Of a stretch of 64,000 nt of DNA, positions 1 to 8,507 are shown piece after piece. The position numbers and the translations under genes are program-made. How positions within the stretch are numbered: the first letter of the stretch is position 1; the number at the start of each line of letters is the position of its first letter. The stretch covers positions 124,001-188,000 of the forward strand of contig NZ_JNZO01000013.1 of NCBI RefSeq assembly GCF_000717595.1, read 5' to 3'. The notes under the pieces are model-generated. The model was not told where the DNA came from. It made no database searches and worked only from the letters and a program-made list of their open reading frames with translations. This DNA comes from Streptomyces flavochromogenes (GTDB lineage Bacteria; Actinomycetota; Actinomycetes; Streptomycetales; Streptomycetaceae).

Positions 1-2
1 AG

Positions 3-1091
3 ATCCTGTCCCGGCCCGTCTCCCTGAACGGCCTGACCGTCCCGAACCGCATCGCGATGGCGCCGATGACGCGCATGTTCTCCCCCGGCGGAGTCCCCGG
101 CGAGGACGTGCGGTCGTACTACGCCCGACGCGCCGCCGCCGGCGTCGGCCTGATCGTCACCGAGGGGACCTACGTCGGCCACGACTCGGCGGGGCAGAGC
201 GACCGTGTGCCGCGGTTCCACGGCGAGGAGCAGCTGGCGGGATGGGCGAAGGTCGTCGAGGACGTGCACGCGGCGGGCGGCACGATCGTGCCGCAGCTGT
301 GGCACATCGGCATGGTGCGCCGGCAGGGTCAGGCGCCCTACGCCGACGCCCCGGCGATGGGCCCCTCCGGCATCCGCCCCGACGGCACCGAGGGCACGGG
401 CAAGGCCATGACCCAGAGCGACCTGGACGATGTCATCGGCGCCTTCGCCGAGGCCGCCGCGGCCGCCGAGCGCATCGGCTTCGACGGCGTCGAGCTGCAC
501 GGCGCCCACGGCTACCTCCTCGACCAGTTCCTCTGGGCGGGGACGAACCGTCGTACCGACGCGTACGGCGGCGACCCCGTGGCCCGTGCGAAGTTCGCGG
601 CCGAGGTCGTGGCAGCGGTCCGCCAGACGGTCTCGCCCGACTTCCCGGTGATCTTCCGCTTCTCGCAGTGGAAGCAGGACGCCTACGACGCGCGGCTCGC
701 CGAGACCCCGCAGGAGCTGGAGGCCATCCTGGCCCCGCTCGCCGCGGCCGGCGTCGACGTCTTCCACGCCTCCACCCGCCGCCACTGGATTCCCGAGTTC
801 GAGGGCTCGGACCTGAACCTGGCGGGCTGGACCAAGAAGCTCACCGGCAGGCCCACGATCACCGTCGGCTCGGTCGGCCTCGACGGCGACTTCATCCACG
901 CCTTCGCGGGCGAAGGCGCCCCGGTGCAGGGCATCGACGACCTCCTCGACCGCCTGGAGCGGGACGAGTTCGACATGGTCGCCGTCGGCCGCGCGCTGCT
1001 CCAGGACCCGGAGTGGGCCGCGAAGGTCCTGGCAGGGCGGACCGACGAGCTCAAGCCGTACGACGCGGCCGCGGTGAAGACGCTCAGCTAG
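3..1091 (+). CDS. NADH:flavin oxidoreductase (old yellow enzyme family), 5' partial
   Basis: FMN-dependent ene-reductase of the old yellow enzyme family; such enzymes reduce activated C=C bonds with NAD(P)H in the cytoplasm. The frame is open to the left edge and the residues before the first internal ATG (57) still read as family sequence (LNGLTVPNRIAMAPMTR), so the true start lies outside the window. Counting from 57, the family signature HGAHGYLLDQFL lies at 148-159, followed by the TNRRTDAYGG loop; the C-terminal FMN-phosphate region VAVGRALLQDPEW is intact. The physiological substrate cannot be read from the sequence. Confidence 0.9.
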   Translation: MLSRPVSLNGLTVPNRIAMAPMTRMFSPGGVPGEDVRSYYARRAAAGVGLIVTEGTYVGHDSAGQSDRVPRFHGEEQLAGWAKVVEDVHAAGGTIVPQLWHIGMVRRQGQAPYADAPAMGPSGIRPDGTEGTGKAMTQSDLDDVIGAFAEAAAAAERIGFDGVELHGAHGYLLDQFLWAGTNRRTDAYGGDPVARAKFAAEVVAAVRQTVSPDFPVIFRFSQWKQDAYDARLAETPQELEAILAPLAAAGVDVFHASTRRHWIPEFEGSDLNLAGWTKKLTGRPTITVGSVGLDGDFIHAFAGEGAPVQGIDDLLDRLERDEFDMVAVGRALLQDPEWAAKVLAGRTDELKPYDAAAVKTLS

Positions 1092-1198
1092 CCCCGAACC
1101 GCGCGCCGATTCACCGCCGGCTGCCGCCACCCCTCTACCGCCGCCCCATTCCGTGTCCGGATCGGGGCGGCGGTCGGGGGTCGACGGTCGGCGAACGG

Positions 1199-1240
1199 CG
1201 GACGGCGGACGGCGGACGGCGGACGGCGGACGGCGGACGG
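1199..1240. repeat. Tandem 7-bp repeat, CGGACGG x6
   Basis: Six perfect head-to-tail copies of CGGACGG, flanked by degenerate copies (CGAACGG before, CGGATCGG after). It lies in the gap between the reductase stop (1091) and the stop of the minus-strand gene at 1272. The unit is not a multiple of three, so copy-number changes would shift any frame, and no gene crosses it. Confidence 0.9.
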
Positions 1241-1271
1241 CGGATCGGAGCCTCGCCGTCCGCCCCCTTGG

Positions 1272-1895
1272 TCAGCCGCCGCTCAGCGGCGATCGCCAGG
1301 TGGGATCGTGTCGCGATCCTTTCGTCAGACGGATGAGCAGGTGCTCCGCCGTGTCGGAAACGGTGTCCGGCGGCGCTCCGACTGCCATCAGGTCAGCACT
1401 GAGCCTTCCGATCGCCGCCGCCGGCACCTCCGGCTCGGCGAGGAGGGGAAGAATCAGCAGCAGCCGGGCAGCCGTGTCCTGGACGCCCTCGGCGGTGCGG
1501 GCCGGGGTGTCGGCGATGCGGACCAGTTCGTCCCACGTCAGCCCGGACCCCGCGAGGCCTCCGTCCCCACCGCCGATCCGCTGAACGGAACTTCGGCCGG
1601 GACGAGTGAGGAGGTAATCGATGCCGTACTCGCCGACCATGTTGCGGTAGACCACCACGACTCCGGGACCGTCTTCGGTCGGCACCCGGAACACCGGCCA
1701 CCGTTCCGGGTCGAGGAGAACCTCCGACAACGCATCGGCATCCGCTCCGTCGTCACCGAACCACTCCGGAACAGGGAGCGCGGTACTCGACCCCTCACCC
1801 CCTGTCCCCAGCAGGTGGTTCGACCAGAAGCCGGGGCGAGCCAGCAGCGCCTCGCCCGCGACCAGGAACTCGTCGTCGTATCCCATGAACAGCAC
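1272..1895 (-). CDS. Hypothetical protein, about 207 aa
   Basis: Not recognised. An acidic soluble-looking protein without signal peptide or membrane segment. Residues about 1-110 are rich in Trp, Glu and Asp (ARPGFWSNHLLG, VPEWFGDDGAD); the C-terminal half looks helical (AARLLLILPLLAEPEVP). The GTG start at 1895 is preceded by AGGA about seven bases upstream; an ATG at 1886 is an alternative. It is transcribed in the same direction as the lipase at 2003 but a terminator-like hairpin separates the two. Confidence 0.6.
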   Translation of the reverse strand: MLFMGYDDEFLVAGEALLARPGFWSNHLLGTGGEGSSTALPVPEWFGDDGADADALSEVLLDPERWPVFRVPTEDGPGVVVVYRNMVGEYGIDYLLTRPGRSSVQRIGGGDGGLAGSGLTWDELVRIADTPARTAEGVQDTAARLLLILPLLAEPEVPAAAIGRLSADLMAVGAPPDTVSDTAEHLLIRLTKGSRHDPTWRSPLSGG

Positions 1896-1957
1896 TCGTC
1901 GATCCTGTCACCAGCCACTGACACGCCTTACCGGCAGCGAGGCGGCGACTCCGGCTC

Positions 1958-1980
1958 GACCGGACCGAGCCGGTCCGGTC
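1958..1980 (-). terminator. Hairpin downstream of the lipase gene
   Basis: A perfect 9-bp stem (GACCGGACC / GGTCCGGTC) with loop GAGCC, starting 22 bases beyond the lipase stop. It has no clear T run, as is common in high-GC actinobacteria. Confidence 0.55.
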
Positions 1981-2002
1981 CTTCGCGCAAGGTCGGGCAG
2001 GG

Positions 2003-2797
2003 TCAGACGGCCGAACGGAAAGCGGGCAGGTATCCGCCCGACTGCCCGGCGGCCTTCGGGTGGTAGGAGTTGTACACCGGGACGGACAGGCTGTGCAGCC
2101 AGGAGTCCGCGGAGCAGATCTCGTGGCCCGTGAACTCGTCGACGACACTGGAGAAGGCGAAGCCCGCGTTCGCGGCCTGCTTCGCCAGAACGCCGTTGAG
2201 GGTGTCGGAACCCCGATTGATGGCCGCGCGCTCGGTTTCGCTGAGTCCGGCGATGCAGCTCCCGGACAGTTTGTAGAACCGGGGGTACCCGAGAACCACC
2301 ACGCGCGCCTGGGGTGCGCGGCTGCGGATGTCTCCGTAGAGAGCGGAGAGCCCGCCGGGCAGCGTGCTGTTCATCTTCACGACGGCGGCGTCGACGGCCG
2401 CGACGCAGGTGGCCTCGCTGTTGAGCACGCAGGTCTGCATGACGTCCGCGAACCCGACGTCATTGCCGCCCGCCGTGACGCTGACGAGGGTCGTGGACGA
2501 GTTCAGAGGGGCGAGCTGACCGCTGCGGACGGAGCCGGTGGTCGCGCCGGAGCATGCGGTGAAGGAGAACGCCGAGGGGGAGTTGGCCGCTGCCCACAGG
2601 CGAGGGTACGCGTTGGTGCTGCGACGGCAGTCGCCGCTGTCCGAGAGGTAGCTTCCGGCCCCCACGCCGGAGGAGTACGAGTCTCCGAGGGCCACGTAGC
2701 GGTGGCCGGCGGCGGTGGCCGGCTGGGCGACTCCGAGGGCCGCGGCGGCCACTGCGAGCGCGGTGGACGCGGACAGCGCGATTCTTCGCCAGAGCAT
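2003..2797 (-). CDS. Secreted SGNH/GDSL lipase-esterase
   Basis: Secreted ester hydrolase of 264 aa, close to the size of known Streptomyces extracellular GDSL lipases. The N-terminus is a Sec signal peptide (MLWRRIALSAS..., cleavage near ATAA, residue 30). Block I has the nucleophile in ALGDSYSSG (Ser40), block III is TAGGNDVG, and the catalytic His lies in NSYHPKAAGQ (about His246). Six cysteines in the mature part fit the three disulfides of secreted family members. The open frame continues upstream to 3235, but the start at 2797 is chosen because the signal peptide begins there and a GAGG-type ribosome site lies about nine bases upstream. Confidence 0.9.
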   Translation of the reverse strand: MLWRRIALSASTALAVAAAALGVAQPATAAGHRYVALGDSYSSGVGAGSYLSDSGDCRRSTNAYPRLWAAANSPSAFSFTACSGATTGSVRSGQLAPLNSSTTLVSVTAGGNDVGFADVMQTCVLNSEATCVAAVDAAVVKMNSTLPGGLSALYGDIRSRAPQARVVVLGYPRFYKLSGSCIAGLSETERAAINRGSDTLNGVLAKQAANAGFAFSSVVDEFTGHEICSADSWLHSLSVPVYNSYHPKAAGQSGGYLPAFRSAV

Positions 2798-3276
2798 GGC
2801 GATCAGCCTCAAATCCTGAGCGTGGGAGGTGAGTTGGTTGAACGCGACACTTCTAGCAGGGCGGTGATACCCGCGGGTAGCCCTCGGAGCGGATGTCGTC
2901 CGCTTTGGGCGCATGTTTAGTTCTCCGCGCGTAGACTCGTCCCGTTTGCGGCCCGCGCGGGGCGGGCTGCGCGCCTCAGGGCGACCACCGTGACCGCTAC
3001 GGCCACAGCTATGACCACGGCTTACAGCTACGGCTCCAACAAGCGGCACATCGAGGGCACTTCGGCATCCACGGGCCCGCACCGTCGGCGACCGCAGGCT
3101 CCGCAGGTCCTCCCCCGCGCGATCAACTCCCGAGGCCGCCAGGGCTACTCGACCGGCCCGGTCTGCTCGACCGGCTCCGCAGCAGTGGAGCGACCTACGA
3201 GCAGGCCGCCTCGCGCACCGCCGGGTCCGGGGCAAACCCGGTGCGGGAGCGCTCCCATTCTGGGATCGTCACACGC
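2798..3276. other. Intergenic region, no gene seen
   Basis: Divergent gap between the lipase and the GNAT gene. It must hold both promoters. Apart from the palindrome at 2868-2879 no conserved element or coding stretch was recognised. Confidence 0.5.
2868..2879. promoter_or_regulatory. Palindrome upstream of the lipase gene
   Basis: TACCCGCGGGTA is a perfect 12-bp palindrome 71 bases upstream of the lipase start. It could be an operator for a lipase regulator, but no second copy was found and no regulator is adjacent. Confidence 0.3.
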
Positions 3277-4008
3277 ATGGAGACAGCACCGTTCGTCCGC
3301 CGCTACCGGCCCTCGGACCGCGCCGAACTCGCGGACATCTGCGTCAAGACGGCTCACGAGGGAGGCGACTCCTCCCCCCTCTACCCCGATCCCGAGCTGA
3401 TGCCCGTCCTCTTCGCGTACCCCTACGTGGAGCTGGAGCCGGACTTCGCGTTCGTTCTGGACGACGGCGCCGGGCGGGCCGTCGGCTACGTCCTCGGGGT
3501 ACCGGACACCGCCGGCTTCGCCGCCCGGTTCCGCGAGGAGTGGCTCCCCCGTGCGGCGGAGCGGTTCCCGGCACCCGCCGGGGTGCCCTGCACGCCCGCC
3601 GAGTCGATGGCGGTCCTGCTGCACACGCCGGAGCACATGGTCCGCGGGGAGCTGACCGGACATCCCGCGCACCTGCACATCGACCTCCTGCCCTCCTGGC
3701 AGGGGCGGGGGTACGGGCGCGCCCTCATGGACACACTCCTCGCGGCGCTGCACGCGCACGGCGTGCCCGCCGTGCACCTGTGCATGGTGCAGGCGAACAC
3801 AGCGGCACGGGCGTTCTACGACCGCCTGGGGTTCGAGGCGCTGCACGTGCCCGACCCCGGACCCGTCTGGTACCTGGGCCGCCCGACGGCACAGGCAGCG
3901 GCCCAGCACTCCCCGTCCGGGCCCCCGCCGGCCACGGAGCCGGCCGGCGGGGGCCCGGGCGGCGGTCTTCAGCCGAGCCGCGGGGCGAGCCAGTCGAGCT
4001 CGGCGTAG
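3277..4008 (+). CDS. GNAT-family N-acetyltransferase
   Basis: Predicted acetyl-CoA-dependent acetyltransferase, 243 aa. The acetyl-CoA-binding motif A is clear: HIDLLPSWQGRGYGRALM (about residues 129-146), followed by the family C-terminal helix and strand NTAARAFYDRLGFEAL. The N-terminal FVRRYRPSDRAELADIC is the first strand and helix of the GNAT fold. The ATG at 3277 is chosen over an upstream GTG at 3241 because homology-like sequence begins with METAPFVRRYRP. The last 30 residues are a Pro/Gly/Ser-rich tail outside the fold. Overall style resembles the GNAT homologues related to the C-terminal domain of O-GlcNAcase, but the substrate is unknown. Confidence 0.8.
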   Translation: METAPFVRRYRPSDRAELADICVKTAHEGGDSSPLYPDPELMPVLFAYPYVELEPDFAFVLDDGAGRAVGYVLGVPDTAGFAARFREEWLPRAAERFPAPAGVPCTPAESMAVLLHTPEHMVRGELTGHPAHLHIDLLPSWQGRGYGRALMDTLLAALHAHGVPAVHLCMVQANTAARAFYDRLGFEALHVPDPGPVWYLGRPTAQAAAQHSPSGPPPATEPAGGGPGGGLQPSRGASQSSSA

Positions 4009-4224
4009 CCGGCGCCTTCGCGAACCGGACCCGGCCGACGCCCTCGCGCAGGGGCACCCGGATGGTCGGGCGGCGGGCTTGACCTCGTCGCGGCGAGTGT
4101 CGGGCGGAGGTCGATGGGGGCCGACTCGGCGCGGCCCGCGCGGGCTGCCCCGGGTGACGCCGGGCAACCAGGGGGCCTCTCCGAGAAGAGGCGAGTCGCT
4201 CGCTGGGGACCGAGCCGCTCAGCG

Positions 4225-5334
4225 CTAGCTCAGGCGTACGGCGAGGGCGGCGATGTCGTCGTCCAGACGCCCTTGGGTGTAGCGAAGAAGATCGCGGTGG
4301 AGCGCGTTGAGAAGCTCGCGGGGTGGCGTCAGGGGTTGCCGGCGCGTCCAGGCCGCCAGGGGGAAGAACTCGCCGCGCCGATCGCGGGCCTCGGCGATTC
4401 CGTCGGTGTAGAGGAGCAGCAGGTCACCCGGGGCGAAGGCGCAGGTTTCGACGTTGTAGTGGTCGCCCAGCAGGTCCGCGAGGCTGAGCAAGGGCGAGGG
4501 AGTCCGCGATTCGACGACGCGCAGCGTCGCGCGGTTCAGGATCAGCGGCGGCGGGTGTCCGCAGTTGAGGACGTCGATCCTTCCGCCGGCGTCCGGGATC
4601 TCGACGAGAAGCGCGGTGGCGAAGCGCTCCATCGTCCCGTCGGGGGGAAAGGCTCCGTTGTAACGGGTGCAGGTGGCGTCGAGCCTGCGTGCGACGTCGA
4701 CCATGTCCTTCTCGCTGTAGGCGGCCTCACGGAAGGCGTTGACGATGGCCGCGGCCGCTCCCACCGCCGGCAGGCCCTTGCCCCGTACGTCACCGATGAG
4801 CAGCCTGACACCGTACGGCGTGTCGACGGCCTCGTAGAAATCCCCGCCGATGCGCGCTTCGGCCGCGGCCGCGAGGTACAGCGACTCGATCTCGACGTTC
4901 CCGAAGCGGCGCGGCATCGGGCTGAGCACCACCTGCTGCGCCGCGTCGGCGACGAGCCGTACCTGCAGGAGGGTGCGTTCTCGCTGGAGCCGCACATGGC
5001 TTCCGTACGCCGCGGCGACGGTGACGGCGATGATCCCCGCGGCCGTCCACCATGTTCCGAGGTCGGGAAAGACGAGGCTGAGGCCGATCATCAGCACCAG
5101 GCAGACCGTGCCGAGCAGGACAGTGGGCAGGACCGGCCACATGGCGGCCGCCAGGGCCGGCGCGGCCGGCAGGAGGCGGCTGAAAGCCATCTCCGGCGGA
5201 GTGTTGTAGGCCAGTGCGGCAATCACGACGGTCAGTAGGACCGGCGATAGCCGCACGAACATCCCTGGGCCATAGCGCCGGCGGAGCCGTAGCCGTAGCT
5301 GTCCAGACTCGATCACACGGGACAGAATATCCAC
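4225..5334 (-). CDS. Membrane PP2C-family SpoIIE-type Ser/Thr phosphatase
   Basis: Integral membrane phosphatase, 369 aa. Residues about 25-115 hold several hydrophobic segments (LSPVLLTVVIAALAY, LLPAAPALAAAMWPVLPTVL, WWTAAGIIAVTVAAAYG), followed by a short linker and a SpoIIE/PP2C catalytic domain from about 140. Metal-binding motifs are present: GGDFYEAV, LIGDVRGKG, LLLLYTDGIAEAR and DDDIAALAV. In Streptomyces such proteins act on anti-anti-sigma factors in partner-switching cascades; no anti-sigma gene is adjacent, so the partner is unknown. Confidence 0.88.
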   Translation of the reverse strand: MDILSRVIESGQLRLRLRRRYGPGMFVRLSPVLLTVVIAALAYNTPPEMAFSRLLPAAPALAAAMWPVLPTVLLGTVCLVLMIGLSLVFPDLGTWWTAAGIIAVTVAAAYGSHVRLQRERTLLQVRLVADAAQQVVLSPMPRRFGNVEIESLYLAAAAEARIGGDFYEAVDTPYGVRLLIGDVRGKGLPAVGAAAAIVNAFREAAYSEKDMVDVARRLDATCTRYNGAFPPDGTMERFATALLVEIPDAGGRIDVLNCGHPPPLILNRATLRVVESRTPSPLLSLADLLGDHYNVETCAFAPGDLLLLYTDGIAEARDRRGEFFPLAAWTRRQPLTPPRELLNALHRDLLRYTQGRLDDDIAALAVRLS

Positions 5335-5751
5335 ATAAGAGGGACAAAGCGCCTCGGGCAGCGGCGGTCACAGGGGGTGGCGGACGTCCTGCACAGCCCA
5401 GGTACCGGTCGCCGTCGGACAGACCGCTCCGTCCGGGTCGTCGGCGAGGCCTGGACCCGTCACAGGGCAGCGGTCATGACGGCGGCCGGGTCGGTTCGGG
5501 GATCGGGCCGTGGGAGGAGAGGATCATGCGCGCGGAGCGGTCTGCCATCTGCCCCCGGACCGGAGTCCGGGGAGCATGTCGGCGACCAGGTCGGCGCCGT
5601 CGGCCCGCGCGGGGCCCCCGCGGTTTCCTTCGCGGGACCGAGGAAGACGGTGTCGACCGGGCCGGTCGGCGGCCGGGCAGCAGGAGGGTGTCGGCGTGGG
5701 CAAGGGGGTGCTTCCCTCACCTCCGCCAGGAGGGCAGAGAAGGCTGCGGGT
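5335..5751. other. Intergenic region, no gene seen
   Basis: About 420 bases upstream of the phosphatase and downstream of the thioesterase. Open frames here have no recognisable protein character, and no hairpin or repeat stands out. Confidence 0.45.
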
Positions 5752-6228
5752 TCATTCGGCCGCCCTGTTCACACGGATCAACGTCTGCTGACCGTTGGCG
5801 ACCAGCTTCCGCTCGCCGTCGCCCTGGACCCCGTACACCTCCACTTGGCACACGGTCAGGGTGCGCCCGGATTTCAGGACGGTGCCGATCGCTTCGAGGT
5901 GGTCGCCCGCGGCGGGGGCCAGAAGGTTGATCTTGTACTCGACAGTGAGGACCTCGGAGTGCTCGTCGAACAGAGTGAGCGCGGCGTAGCCGCCCGCGCT
6001 GTCCGCGATGGCGCTGGTGGCACCGGCGTGGACATAGCCGTGCTGCTGGGTCACCTCAGGACGGGCCGGGAGCACGATGTGGACGCGACCGGGGCCGATG
6101 TGGGCGAGGCGCGCGCCGAGATGGGCCATGAGGCCCTGCAGGTCGAAGCTGTCCTGGATGCGCTTCTGGACGGCGAGGCTCGCCTGTCCCTGCCGCGTCG
6201 GGACCTGTGCCTGGTCTTCCACGTGCAT
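5752..6228 (-). CDS. PaaI-family hotdog thioesterase
   Basis: Predicted acyl-CoA thioesterase with hotdog fold, 158 aa. The family core HGYVHAGATSAIADSAGG (about residues 63-80) contains the conserved active-site segment, followed by EYKINLLAPAAGDHLEA and the strand TLTVCQVEVYG. It lies 64 bases downstream of the LysE-type exporter in the same direction, so the two may be cotranscribed. The acyl substrate is not evident. Confidence 0.85.
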   Translation of the reverse strand: MHVEDQAQVPTRQGQASLAVQKRIQDSFDLQGLMAHLGARLAHIGPGRVHIVLPARPEVTQQHGYVHAGATSAIADSAGGYAALTLFDEHSEVLTVEYKINLLAPAAGDHLEAIGTVLKSGRTLTVCQVEVYGVQGDGERKLVANGQQTLIRVNRAAE

Positions 6229-6292
6229 GCTCTCCTTCGGGACCGAGTCGGGTGGAGCTCGGGTAGCGCCGGGGCGCAGGGGGACGGAGGCT

Positions 6293-6910
6293 TCAGCCGG
6301 CCAGGCGTTCCACCAGCAGGAAGGCGCCGATGGCGATCATCATGGCACCGCTGACGCGGGTGACGACCCGGGCGGCCGAGGGCCGGGTCCTGAGGACCGT
6401 GCGGGCAAGCACGCCGACGCCGAGGTAGACGACGGCACACGCGACCAGGTGCATCGTGCTGAGCAGACCGGTCTGCGCGGCGACCGGCCAGCCGTCGGCG
6501 CTGTCGATGAACTGCGGGAACAGCGCGAAGTACAGCAACAGCGCCTTCGGGTTCAAGCCGCTGGTCCCGGCCCCCTTGAGCATGACCCGCATGCGGGAGG
6601 CCGACGCGCTCTCGCCCGTGGCCTCCGGTACGGCCGGCTGCCTCAGAACACCCCAGCCCAGCCACAGCAGGTAGCCGGCCCCGGCCACGGTCAGGGCGGT
6701 GAGCGCGGCCGGGGAACCCGCCACGATCACCGCGAGACCCGCGACGGCCACCAGCGCGTAGGCCGCATGCCCGGCGACCAGCCCGGTGACGGCGGGGACG
6801 ACCGAGCGTTCCCGAAGACCGGCGGTGATCGCGTAGGCCCAGTCCGCGCCGGGGGTGAACACCAGGAGCAGGTCCACCGCCAGGAAGGCCGCCAGCGTCG
6901 TCGTATCCAT
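6293..6910 (-). CDS. LysE-family amino-acid exporter
   Basis: Inner-membrane exporter of the LysE/RhtB superfamily, 205 aa, with about five to six hydrophobic helices. The N-terminal signature LLLVFTPGADWAYAITAGL and the central GLNPKALLLYFALFPQF are characteristic. It is divergent from the AsnC/Lrp regulator at 7022, a common arrangement in which the regulator senses the exported amino acid. The substrate is not predictable. Confidence 0.88.
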   Translation of the reverse strand: MDTTTLAAFLAVDLLLVFTPGADWAYAITAGLRERSVVPAVTGLVAGHAAYALVAVAGLAVIVAGSPAALTALTVAGAGYLLWLGWGVLRQPAVPEATGESASASRMRVMLKGAGTSGLNPKALLLYFALFPQFIDSADGWPVAAQTGLLSTMHLVACAVVYLGVGVLARTVLRTRPSAARVVTRVSGAMMIAIGAFLLVERLAG

Positions 6911-7021
6911 CGATCGTTCCCTCTCACACTTCTTGCTCTGGAGGGAAGGCTAGGCTCGATGTGCCCGAAGGTGTTTGCGTCTTTACCCCATGATCGCGCG
7001 ACCTGAGGGAGAATCTTCGCC

Positions 7022-7474
7022 ATGGACGCCCTGGACCGGAAGATTCTTACCGAGCTGCAGCTCGACGGCCGCCTGACCATCACCGAGCTGGCCGCTCGCG
7101 TGAAGCTCAGCGTGTCGCCGTGTCACCGCCGGCTGCGCGACCTCGAACGTGAAGGCGCGATCCGCGGCTACCGCGCCGTCGTCGACCCGGCCGCCGTCGG
7201 CCTGAACTTCGAGGCGCTCGTGTTCGCCACCCTTCGCTGGGAGGACGCCGACACCGTGACGGCCTTCGAAGAGGCCGTGGCCGCCGTTCCGCACGTGCTT
7301 CAGGCGCAGCGCCTCTTCGGCGAGCCCGACTACCTCCTGCGGATCGCGACCGCCGACCTGGTCGCCTTCCAGAAGCTGTACGACCAGCAGCTCGCCCGGT
7401 TGCCCGGGGTCCAGCGCCTGACCTCCACCCTCGTCATGAAGAACGTCATCGACGACCGCCCCCTGCCCGAGTAG
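7022..7474 (+). CDS. Lrp/AsnC-family transcriptional regulator
   Basis: Feast/famine regulator, 150 aa. N-terminal winged helix-turn-helix at about residues 3-60 (ITELAARVKLSVSPCHRRLR), then the RAM/ligand-binding domain (VFATLRWEDADTVTAFEE..., GEPDYLLRIATADL). The ATG follows GAGGGAG about ten bases upstream. The divergent position suggests that it controls the LysE exporter and itself from the 111-base gap. Confidence 0.9.
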   Translation: MDALDRKILTELQLDGRLTITELAARVKLSVSPCHRRLRDLEREGAIRGYRAVVDPAAVGLNFEALVFATLRWEDADTVTAFEEAVAAVPHVLQAQRLFGEPDYLLRIATADLVAFQKLYDQQLARLPGVQRLTSTLVMKNVIDDRPLPE

Positions 7475-7633
7475 CCGGGTACTCCCCCATGGGTCGGCCC
7501 CGAGCCGGATACTCCCCGAGCTCCGGCACCCGCTGCGGGTACCTGTCAGCGGCCGGCCGAGGCGGCCACCCGGCAACGAGGAGCGCCCGCCCTGCGGGGA
7601 CGTCACCCATCGCCGCGCCGCTCCGCGAGAGCG

Positions 7634-7882
7634 TCATACATCGCTGCGCCCCGCCGGGACGTCATCCGCCCTGACGTCTTCGATCTCCCAACGCAGCAGG
7701 TCGCCCGGCTGGCACTCGAGCACCTCGCAGAGCGCGGCGAGCGTCGCGAACCGCACCGCCTTGGCCCGGCCGTTCTTGAGCACCGCCAGGTTGGCGGGTG
7801 TGATCCCCACACGGCCGGCGAGCTCGCCCACGGACATCTTCCGCCTGGCCAGCATCACGTCGATGTCGACGACGATCGGCAT
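7634..7882 (-). CDS. Small Cro/C1-type HTH regulator (paired with DUF2975 protein)
   Basis: 82 aa, almost entirely one helix-turn-helix domain: RRKMSVGELAGRVGITPANL then LAVLKNGRAKAVRF and the C-terminal helix TLAALCEVLECQPGDLLRWE. Its ATG overlaps the stop of the upstream DUF2975 gene by one base (TGATG), implying translational coupling. This regulator/membrane-protein pair is widespread in bacteria. Two palindromes upstream of the pair (8387-8401 and 8408-8422) are the likely autoregulatory operators. Confidence 0.85.
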   Translation of the reverse strand: MPIVVDIDVMLARRKMSVGELAGRVGITPANLAVLKNGRAKAVRFATLAALCEVLECQPGDLLRWEIEDVRADDVPAGRSDV

Positions 7883-8373
7883 CAGATGACCTCATCCAGC
7901 TCGGCCTGCATCCGCGCGGCCTCGACGTCGCGGTCGACGGCCTGAGCGAGCAGCATCCGCAGCACGAGGACGATGAGCGCGACCCCCAGAACGGCCACGC
8001 CGATCCCGGCCATGATGACGGTGACGCCCGGGTCCTCCCGTTGGCCCGGCGCGTTGATCGCCGTGACCGCGAACCACAGGACGGCAGCCGCCACGATCGC
8101 CCCGATCACGCCGTCCACGTAGCGGAAGGCGGCGAGGGAGAACACGGTTCCGCGTCGCACCATCGCCACCAGCCGCCAGACACAGACCAGAGCGACCTGC
8201 GCCGAGGCCATCCCCAGGATCACGATCACGCGCAACGGGGTGAGCGGAAGCGACCCGTCCTCCGGGTCACTCCCACTGACCAACACCCACATCATCAAAG
8301 CCTGTACGCACACGGTGCCGGCCAGCACCACGGCGAGCACGGCGCGCAACGCACGCACTGCCAGCTTTCCCAT
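7882..8373 (-). CDS. DUF2975-family membrane protein
   Basis: 163 aa with four predicted membrane helices (LRAVLAVVLAGTVCVQALMM, VIVILGMASAQVALVCVW, VIGAIVAAAVLWFAVTAIN, VIMAGIGVAVLGVALIVLVL). The FSLAAFRYVDGVIG segment fits the DUF2975 family. First gene of a two-gene operon with the HTH regulator. Biochemical function is unknown; it may modulate the regulator from the membrane. Confidence 0.82.
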   Translation of the reverse strand: MGKLAVRALRAVLAVVLAGTVCVQALMMWVLVSGSDPEDGSLPLTPLRVIVILGMASAQVALVCVWRLVAMVRRGTVFSLAAFRYVDGVIGAIVAAAVLWFAVTAINAPGQREDPGVTVIMAGIGVAVLGVALIVLVLRMLLAQAVDRDVEAARMQAELDEVI

Positions 8374-8386
8374 TGACTCACCCTTA

Positions 8387-8401
8387 CATCGATTTACGAT
8401 G
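8387..8401. promoter_or_regulatory. Operator-like palindrome 1 of the DUF2975/HTH operon
   Basis: CATCGATTTACGATG has perfect 5-bp arms around ATTTA. It matches palindrome 2 (8408-8422) at most positions (consensus YATCGAWTTWCGATR), with centres 21 bases apart, i.e. two helical turns on the same DNA face. It starts 14 bases upstream of the DUF2975 ATG. Confidence 0.65.
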
Positions 8402-8403
8402 GG

Positions 8404-8426
8404 AACCTATCGAATTTCGATAGGTT
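8404..8426. promoter_or_regulatory. Operator-like palindrome 2 of the DUF2975/HTH operon
   Basis: A perfect inverted repeat with 10-bp arms (AACCTATCGA / TCGATAGGTT) around ATT. Its core TATCGAATTTCGATA parallels palindrome 1. Position and duplication suggest autoregulation by the HTH protein at 7634. Confidence 0.7.
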
Positions 8427-8507
8427 CGGCAAGTGTGGGACGCGGATGGCGGTGGCTTGCCCCGGCGGCTGGAGTGCACCCGTCACCAGAGTCTTGAGGC
8501 AGCGCAC

